In this document: piece by piece, positions 58,301 through 64,000 of the stretch | Layout: each line of letters begins with the position of its first letter | Numbering within the stretch: position 1 is the first letter of the stretch | Source of the DNA: Rhineura floridana | Taxonomy: Eukaryota > Chordata > Lepidosauria > Squamata > Rhineuridae | NCBI RefSeq assembly: GCF_030035675.1 | Contig: NC_084489.1 | Coordinates: forward strand, 81,334,270-81,398,269 | DNA length: 64,000 bases | Direction of reading: 5' to 3' | Notes under the pieces: generated by a model | The model's input: the letters and a program-made list of their open reading frames with translations, nothing else | Database searches by the model: none | Told to the model about the DNA's origin: nothing | Made by a program: the position numbers and the translations under genes

Positions 58301-61300
58301 TGTCAAGGGAGAAGCTTATGCCTTAATACATTTTTTCGGCTGATATCCAACTGTCACGCTCAACAGCAGCAGGTAGCTATAATAGGGCTACTGCTGGCCT
58401 GGAGGTGAATACCAACTTTAGCCTCCCTAGCAGTTGTTTACTGCACCTGCTCCTGGAGAACTGCAGCCTGTTGAAGAGTCAGAAGGTTGAGTCAGCCAGC
58501 CCCGCTCTAGAGGGAGACTGAGAACTTTGCCACAAACAGCTACCGCTGCTTCCAGGGGAAAGTTGACTGTGTGGGCTCTGGTTTGTTGATGGCAGTTGTG
58601 TTTGTGGTGGGAGCACAAATGCAACTCATACATGTATACAGTGTGATTTATGGTATGCCTGGGCTGTTTCATATTTTTATTGATTTATTGTATTGTGCTT
58701 TTGAATTTGTATTTCCTGCAACTTTTAGTATATTTTCTTCAGTGCTATTCCGTTCACCGCTTTGGGGACCTTGCCCCAAAAGCCATATAAACCAATTAAT
58801 GAAGGAAGAGCAGACACATTGAAAATCAATGAGATCAGTGAAATCATTCAACATGTCTACTCTAAGTATGACTTGTGTTGATTATCACCCTTAGTCTTCA
58901 AAGTACCACAAGTTCTTTATTACTGTTTTTTATATATATAAATGGCTTTTAGTAATGATATGCCAGATCTGATCTTAGCATTAATATGTCTGTGCTGGAT
59001 TTGTGTGTTTCTTAAGTTTACTTTTTTGTTATAAACACTTTGAACCTCATAAGAACATAAGAAGAGCCTGCTGGATCAGGCCAGTGGCCCATCTAGTCCA
59101 GCATCCTGTTCTCACAGTGGCCAGCCAGGTGCCTGGGGGAAGCCCGCAAGCAGGACCCGAGTGCAAGAACACTCTCCCCTCCTGAGGCTTCCGGCAACTG
59201 GTTTTCAGAAGCATGCTGCCTCTGACTAGGGTGGCAGAGCACAGCCATAATGGCTAGTAGCCATTGATAGCCCTGTCCTCCATGAATTTGTCTAATCTTC
59301 TTTTAAAGCCGTCCAAGCTGGTGGCCATTACTGCATCTTGTGGGAGCAAATTCCATAGTTTAATTATGCACTGAGTAAAGAAGTACTTCCTTTTGTCTGT
59401 CCTGAATCTTCCAACATTCAGCTTCTTGGAATGTCTATGAGTTATAGTATATGAGAGAGGGAGAAAAACTTTTCCCTATCCACTTTCTCAATGCCATGCA
59501 TAATTTTATACACTTCTATCATGTCTCCTCTGACCCGCCTTTTCCCTAAACTAAAAAGCCCCAAATGCTGCAACCTTTCCTCGTAAGGGAGTCGCTCCAT
59601 CCCCTTGATCATTCTGGTTGCCCTCTTCTGAACCTTTTCCAACTCTATAATATCCTTTATGAGATGAGGCGACCAGAACTGTACACAGTATTCCAAATGC
59701 GGCTGCACCATAGATTTATACAACGGCATTATGATATCGGCTGTTTTATTTTCAATACCTTTCCTAATTATCGCTAGCATGGAATTTGCCTTTTTCACAG
59801 CTGCCGCACACTGGGTCGACATTTTCATCGTGCTGTCCACTACAACCCCGAGGTCTTTCTCCTGGTCGGTCACCGCCAGTTCAGACCCCATGAGCGTATA
59901 TGTGAAATTCAGATTTTTTGCTCCAATATGCATAATTTTACACTTGTTTATATTGAATTGCATTTGCCATTTTTCCGCCCATTCACTCAGTTTGGAGAGG
60001 TCTTTTTGGAGCTCTTCGCAATCCCTTTTTGTTTTAACAACCCTGAACAATTTAGTGTCGTCAGCAAACTTGGCCACTTCACTGCTCACTCCTAATTCTA
60101 GGTCATTAATGAACAAGTTGAAAAGTACAGGTCCCAATACCGATCCTTGAGGGACTCCACTTTCTACAGCCCTCCATTGGGAGAACTGTACATTTATTCC
60201 TACTCTCTGCTTCCTGCTTCTTAACCAATTCCTTATCCACAAGAGGACCTCTCCTCTTATTTCATGACTGCTAAGCTTCCTCAGAAGTCTTTGGTGAGGT
60301 ACCTTGTCAAAAGCTTTTTGAAAGTCTAAGTACACTATGTCTACTGGATCACCTCTATCTATGTCCACTGGATCACCCTCCATATTGGAGGAAAAAGCAA
60401 ACTAAAATTAAAGTGGTCAGAAATCACCTAGTTTTACTAAAACCCACATAGTAAAGGCTGCCATCCTTTGAGTTTCTAATTCAAACACAAAAATCAAAAG
60501 TTTTAGAATCTGCTTACCAAAGTGTGAATGAACTCCCCTGTTAGCTAGCAAGCCATCGGTTGCTGTGACAGTTTCTGTTAAGTTGAAAGAAGTAGAGGAA
60601 GGCACATTGACTGTTTTCACTAAGTCAATTAATTCAGGAAAAGAAGCTCCAGACATATCTATAAAACCTGAGAGCGAAGAGGGAGAAGCAGAGACAACAA
60701 TTTGCAAAAGCCCATTGATTTAAAAGGTGTAATTTCTTTCCTATCCCCAGACACTACCCAAACTTAGAACCTCATCATAGACTTCTGGCCACCCCTCTCA
60801 GCCATGTACAACCTGGTCCAAATATGCTGAAATCAATAGGTGTTATTTGGCCCAGCTTAAAGCGCAGCACTAGTTCATTGCTACTCTGACAACGGCCTCT
60901 GGAAAGGTCCTCCTAAGTCCTTCCTGCACCGTTTGTGACATATGTGATTCATGTGAAGCTCTGAAGATCCTGTCAGTGCAGGAGTTGGACAATACAACAC
61001 TCATGGTAGTATTCCCTTCAGGCCCTGTATTGTTCCTTCCTCTACGCAGGAGCAGACTAGATTATGCAAATTCATAGTCAACACAGCTCTTCCTCGTTGC
61101 AGAATTTTGGCATGCACACTTTCATATAAAAGCCAGCCAGCCACGTTTTATGCTCTAAAGGACAACAGGTGAACAGATTACCTGGATCCATGACTCTCTG
61201 GACAGGTGGAGGAGGATGAAGAGAATTTTCTATTGGATACATATTTACACTGTCATCTGTGTTGTACTCTAAGCTTGCAGCTTCTTCGCTTTGGAAGCTG

Positions 61301-63774
61301 GATGCCAACAGAGGAGCCTGAAATAAAGATGTCAATTTTTTTAAAAAAGGAGTTGCGTGCTTCAGAACAAGAAACACATTCTGTATCACTAAGGATTGCT
61401 GCTTCAAGGTGGGAGACATTCCTCAAATACCAACTAGCTGGCCAGACTAGCTCACACTGGCAAGAATTTACAAGAAGGAAAGCCTCCTCTCCTCGCTGAC
61501 CCAGCAGTGCAATACAAATCAATCAGCCCAGCAAACCCTACACAATGGTCCCCTCAGATGATCCAGAGCAGGAGTGTGGGACACATGTCCCTCTGGAAAA
61601 AGGAATAAAGATAGGAAGGGGAGAGAAAAGGTAAGTGATTGGCCACAGTTCTAGGAACAAACCCTGGAGCCTTCTTTCAGTGTGAAATGCTTTACCTCTG
61701 TATAGCCATTAGTTGGTGGTTCGGGAGGTGTGTCTCCCAAGAGCAAAGGAGGAGGGGGCCCAGCTTCTGGCTTTTTCTTTGGTAGAACAGACTGCGTTGG
61801 AATTCTGTGCAAATAACCATATCCAATGCCGCATCCTAAACTGTACAAGGAGGCAAATAAAAAGAACTTGATTATAAGAAACAGACTTGCCCCCTTGAAC
61901 ATTGTTTTAAAAATATAAATTACTACATAATGATTTCAAAGAGCTCTCTCACCTGGGAACAGGGGTGGTTCGCTTCTCTCTAAGCTGAAGTATGTGGCCA
62001 CCAGCCCTCTTTTGTTCCCCACTCTAACCTTGAGGTGAGGACATGCCTTAAGGCTGCAAGTAATTAATACTAGTTCCAGATTGAGGGAGCTTCCAGCCCA
62101 CATCTGTCCCTCCTCGGGGAACAGGACAACTTGCTTTCCTCCACTTCTCCCTCAGCACAATGCCTGACACCAACAAGATCTAGGCATGGTGGGAGGGGAG
62201 GAAGAGAGACCCAACGTCTCATGAGCGATCACAAATGCACATCAGCCCCAGCAGCCAGTTTCAAGAGAGTTTATGAAGGTTTAAGTAATTGAAAGGGAAG
62301 AGACAACTGTGCATAAAAGAAACATTTCGGCTTTATCCTACTTCAACTACTTGCAAGCAGACTTGTCTCCACACAAGTAGTGTAGCATCATGCATGGTTA
62401 GACGGGCAACAGAATGTTCGACAACATTCCAGTTTTAAAGACTCTTGACACAGATTGGCAGGCACCTCTGTCCAGCCAATAAAAGGAGTGGCACATAGCC
62501 AAGAAAGGCACTGTTCAATTACTACTGGATTTCTCCACTCCCCCTGCAAGATCGCAGCTTACGTATTGCAGGTTTAGCAGGAACTAGGAAATGGAAGCTG
62601 AGTGAAATTGAGCTGTTTATAAAGAGGCAGGCTGAGAGTAGGCTAGAATCACACCACTGCAGTCTACCCTTTGGCCATCACACAGCATTAAAACATGCAT
62701 TCATGAACTGGGTCTCCGCTACTGAAGCCTGATTGGCAGCAAGGTAGGAAAAGGAGATTGTCTCCCCTAAACTTGCAGGAAAATATAAGTGGTGGTGGGT
62801 GTTTGAAACACAGCCCTGACCCTTTCACAACCCCAAAATCCAGATCCAGAGGTTCCTGTGCTCCTCCTCTTTGCTTCTAACTCAAGGGAATGTAGCAGTC
62901 GTGTAGGGTGCAATTGCTGTGACTGGAAGAGTAAAACATGAGCCCTGGGTTATAGGCATCTCTCTCTATTCCTGGGCTACCACCACATCTCTTATCAAAC
63001 CACCTCCTCTGGTCCTGTTTCTAGGCTGCCTGCTAACCGTCCTCCGCTCCATCCCTGACATATCGGCCAAAGGCCGCCTTGGACCTGCATCTGTCTTTCA
63101 TATTTTATTTCAGTGTCAGCTGGTAGCTTCATGTCGGTGGAATCTGCTCCAGATTTTAGTCTGAACTGAAGCTCAAGCACCTGGGACAGCTCCTTGAAAA
63201 TTCTGACTAAAACCCAGAGTGGATCCTACTGCCCCACTGACAGCGGAGCCACCAGATGCCACGGTTGTATCTAGCACGTTAAGAATGTAAACCCCCTGGA
63301 TAATAACCCTGCTGCTTCTGTGTTCTATATAGCAACTCATATTGAGGTGGTGCCAAGGCAAGTGTTCCATGGTGGTAACGCAAGACAACAGAACTGTAAT
63401 AGCTTCCTAGTGTGCATGATTCGCCCACACTGTAGATTCCATGGGGATACAGTCTTCTGAGCAACTCAACAGGAAAGCAAACTGCGATTCAAATGCTTTT
63501 AGTTCTTTCCAAAAGTTATTATTGAGCTATAATTAGACACAGCATTCTGTTCACTGAATAAGGAAAAGATTCTTAGCTTGCCACATTTTGGCTAAGTCCT
63601 AACCACATGTACAGATTTTATGATGTCACTCAGGGATCCATACCTTCCTTCACCACCCCAGGCTCCATTGGGGGTTACAAAAACCTCTCGACAGGAATCA
63701 GATTCTGTGTTATAGACCATCAGCTTCAAGGGTTTCCCCTCGTGGGATTCAATTAGTGAGAAGAAATCTTCTGA
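55111..63774 (-). CDS. GORASP1: GORASP1 / GRASP65, Golgi stacking protein (last five coding exons; 5' part beyond window)
   Basis: Encodes the C-terminal ~277 residues of GRASP65, a peripheral cis-Golgi protein that links cisternae and binds GM130. The second PDZ end is clear: [53 protein letters not shown]. The Ser/Pro-rich regulatory region follows, including [39 protein letters not shown]-like text and [12 protein letters not shown] favour GORASP1 over GORASP2 as I recall the human proteins. Exons in coding order: 63774-63644, 61840-61696, 61317-61182, 60667-60518, 55382-55111 (TAG at 55111-55113). Borders are GT-AG and phases agree. The large last intron (5.1 kb) holds CR1, L2 and SINE insertions. 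The myristoylated N-terminal exons lie to the right of the window. Confidence 0.95.
56009..56215 (-). mobile_element. tRNA-derived SINE in GORASP1 intron
   Basis: Inverse of the 12933 family: ATTTATATCCCACCTTCC tail, CACAATAACGCTGTGAGGC, CAAGGTCACCCAGC, GGATTTGAACCCAGG (B box) and ACATTAACCCCTACACC (A box). Well preserved. Confidence 0.85.
56455..57865 (-). mobile_element. L2-clade LINE with long RT reading frame
   Basis: A 327-codon open frame (57610-56627) carries [20 protein letters not shown], the catalytic [67 protein letters not shown] and the [14 protein letters not shown] end. Upstream, [20 protein letters not shown] continues in another frame, indicating a small deletion near 57665. 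3' tail GGGCGGTGTACAAAAC near 56525, ending in (AAAC)n/(AAAT)n. The best-preserved LINE in the window and probably the youngest. Confidence 0.93.
57960..58110. repeat. Dispersed AAGCTTTC…CATCAGATGCATGAAG repeat
   Basis: TTTTAGTAGCCGTGTTAATC, TAGTTGGCATAAGCTTTC and CATCATCAGATGCATGAAG form a combination I associate with a repeat common in reptile genomes. Family name not certain; borders approximate. Confidence 0.5.
58146..58164. repeat. (TA)n microsatellite
   Basis: About nine TA units. Confidence 0.95.
58165..59048. other. GORASP1 last intron, central part
   Basis: A LINE-tail-like stretch near 58660-58800 (CCGCTTTGGGGACCTTGCC). No gene recognised. Confidence 0.4.
59049..60400 (-). mobile_element. 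CR1 LINE with 313-codon RT reading frame
   Basis: The minus strand frame 60383-59442 includes [40 protein letters not shown], the catalytic [43 protein letters not shown] and [19 protein letters not shown]. The frame stops at LSHIL, short of the usual CR1 end; the remaining 3' part runs to AGAACATAAGAAGAGCCTG at 59049. 5'-truncated near 60400, where GTCTACTGGATCACC-type text is repeated. Confidence 0.93.
60518..60667 (-). CDS. GORASP1: GORASP1 internal exon (FIDMSG)
   Basis: Completes G, then [49 protein letters not shown] plus one base; donor GTAAGC, acceptor CTCTCAG. Confidence 0.93.
60668..61181. other. GORASP1 intron
   Basis: Nothing recognised. Confidence 0.5.
61182..61317 (-). CDS. 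GORASP1: GORASP1 internal exon ([12 protein letters not shown])
   Basis: [45 protein letters not shown] plus one base; acceptor TATTTCAG, donor [18 protein letters not shown] is a family landmark in GORASP1. Confidence 0.95.
61318..61695. other. GORASP1 intron
   Basis: 378 bp, nothing recognised. Confidence 0.5.
61696..61840 (-). CDS. GORASP1: GORASP1 internal exon (end of GRASP domain)
   Basis: Completes S, then [48 protein letters not shown]; end of the second PDZ and start of the proline-rich region. Acceptor TTGTACAG, donor GTAAAG. Confidence 0.96.
61841..63643. other. GORASP1 intron
   Basis: 1.8 kb of mostly unique sequence without a clear transposon. Overlapping open frames at 62919-63464 have no motif. 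Confidence 0.5.
63644..63774 (-). CDS. GORASP1: GORASP1 internal exon (second PDZ core)
   Basis: [43 protein letters not shown] plus two bases; acceptor CTCTCTCAG preceded by a (CT)n tract, donor GTATGG. The most upstream coding exon inside the window. Confidence 0.95.
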
Positions 63775-63889
63775 CTGAGAGAGAGAGAGATGTTTGTCAT
63801 CAGCACAATAGCTGCACTCCATAACCTCCCCCATCATGTGATTGACAGGCATCCTGGTCCTGTAGGACAAAAACTGATTAGGTGGTATT

Positions 63890-63990
63890 CAATGCTAGTC
63901 CTACTCAGGAGCAGACTCATTGACGTTAATGGACATGACTTAGGTTCATTAATTTCAGTGGGTCTACTCTATGTTAATTGGGTTTTAGAA
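63890..63990. repeat. Dispersed CCTACTC/ATTAATGGACATG repeat
   Basis: GGTATTCAATGCTAGTCCTA, TTAATGGACATGACTTAGG and TTCAGTGGGTCTACTC match the split element at 11025-11678 and are internally palindromic. The right end decays before the window edge. Confidence 0.6.
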
Positions 63991-64000
63991 CAGATTAAAC

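Noticed and set aside
55111-63774. Assignment to GORASP2 rather than GORASP1
   Set aside because: [17 protein letters not shown] and [11 protein letters not shown] fit GORASP1; the neighbouring WDR48 agrees. GORASP2 has a different proline-rich tail.

Overview
The window is vertebrate nuclear DNA: two intron-rich host genes with GT-AG introns set in a dense mix of CR1, L2, BovB (RTE) and L1 retroelements, tRNA- and 5S-rRNA-derived SINEs, hAT-type DNA transposons and an old MIR. BovB together with reptile-style CR1/L2 and a 5S-derived SINE points to a squamate reptile, probably a lizard. This is inferred from repeat content, not from a marker gene.

Layout. 1-11.9 kb is repeat-rich intergenic DNA. 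11.9-12.6 kb is a CpG-island promoter with perfect or near-perfect BANP, RFX X-box, ETS and YY1 motifs. 12,326-48,490 (+) is a complete WDR48 (UAF1) gene: 19 exons were placed by hand, all with GT-AG borders and consistent phase, summing to 2,034 nt = 677 aa plus stop. Intron 1 (14.9 kb) carries most of the nested repeats. A 3' UTR of about 2.2 kb ends near an AATAAA at 50,653. 50.7-55.1 kb is the intergenic gap. 55,111-63,774 (-) holds the last five coding exons of GORASP1 (GRASP65); the upstream exons lie past the right edge. The convergent WDR48-GORASP1 pair is the same neighbourhood as on human 3p22, which supports both calls.

The two genes have no known joint function. WDR48 is the WD40 activator of the deubiquitinases USP1, USP12 and USP46. 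GORASP1 is a Golgi stacking protein. The shared feature is conserved synteny.

The most informative non-genic structure is transposon stratigraphy that can be read directly. Four DNA elements have perfect 8-bp target duplications (at 585, 11,114, 24,876 and 44,496). A fifth has a perfect duplication but only one terminal repeat (1,060). An L2 insertion in BovB is flanked by a ~145-bp direct duplication. A CR1 splits a SINE, and a CR1 block holds three nested insertions. An unclassified ~0.9-kb repeat occurs three times with a hairpin at its shared edge, and one copy contains perfect 75-bp inverted arms. A 62-codon open frame with a strong splice donor just past the WDR48 poly(A) site is unexplained. 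I saw no CRISPR array, no LTR/retroviral element and no complete new gene system. Borders of old repeats are approximate (tens of bases).
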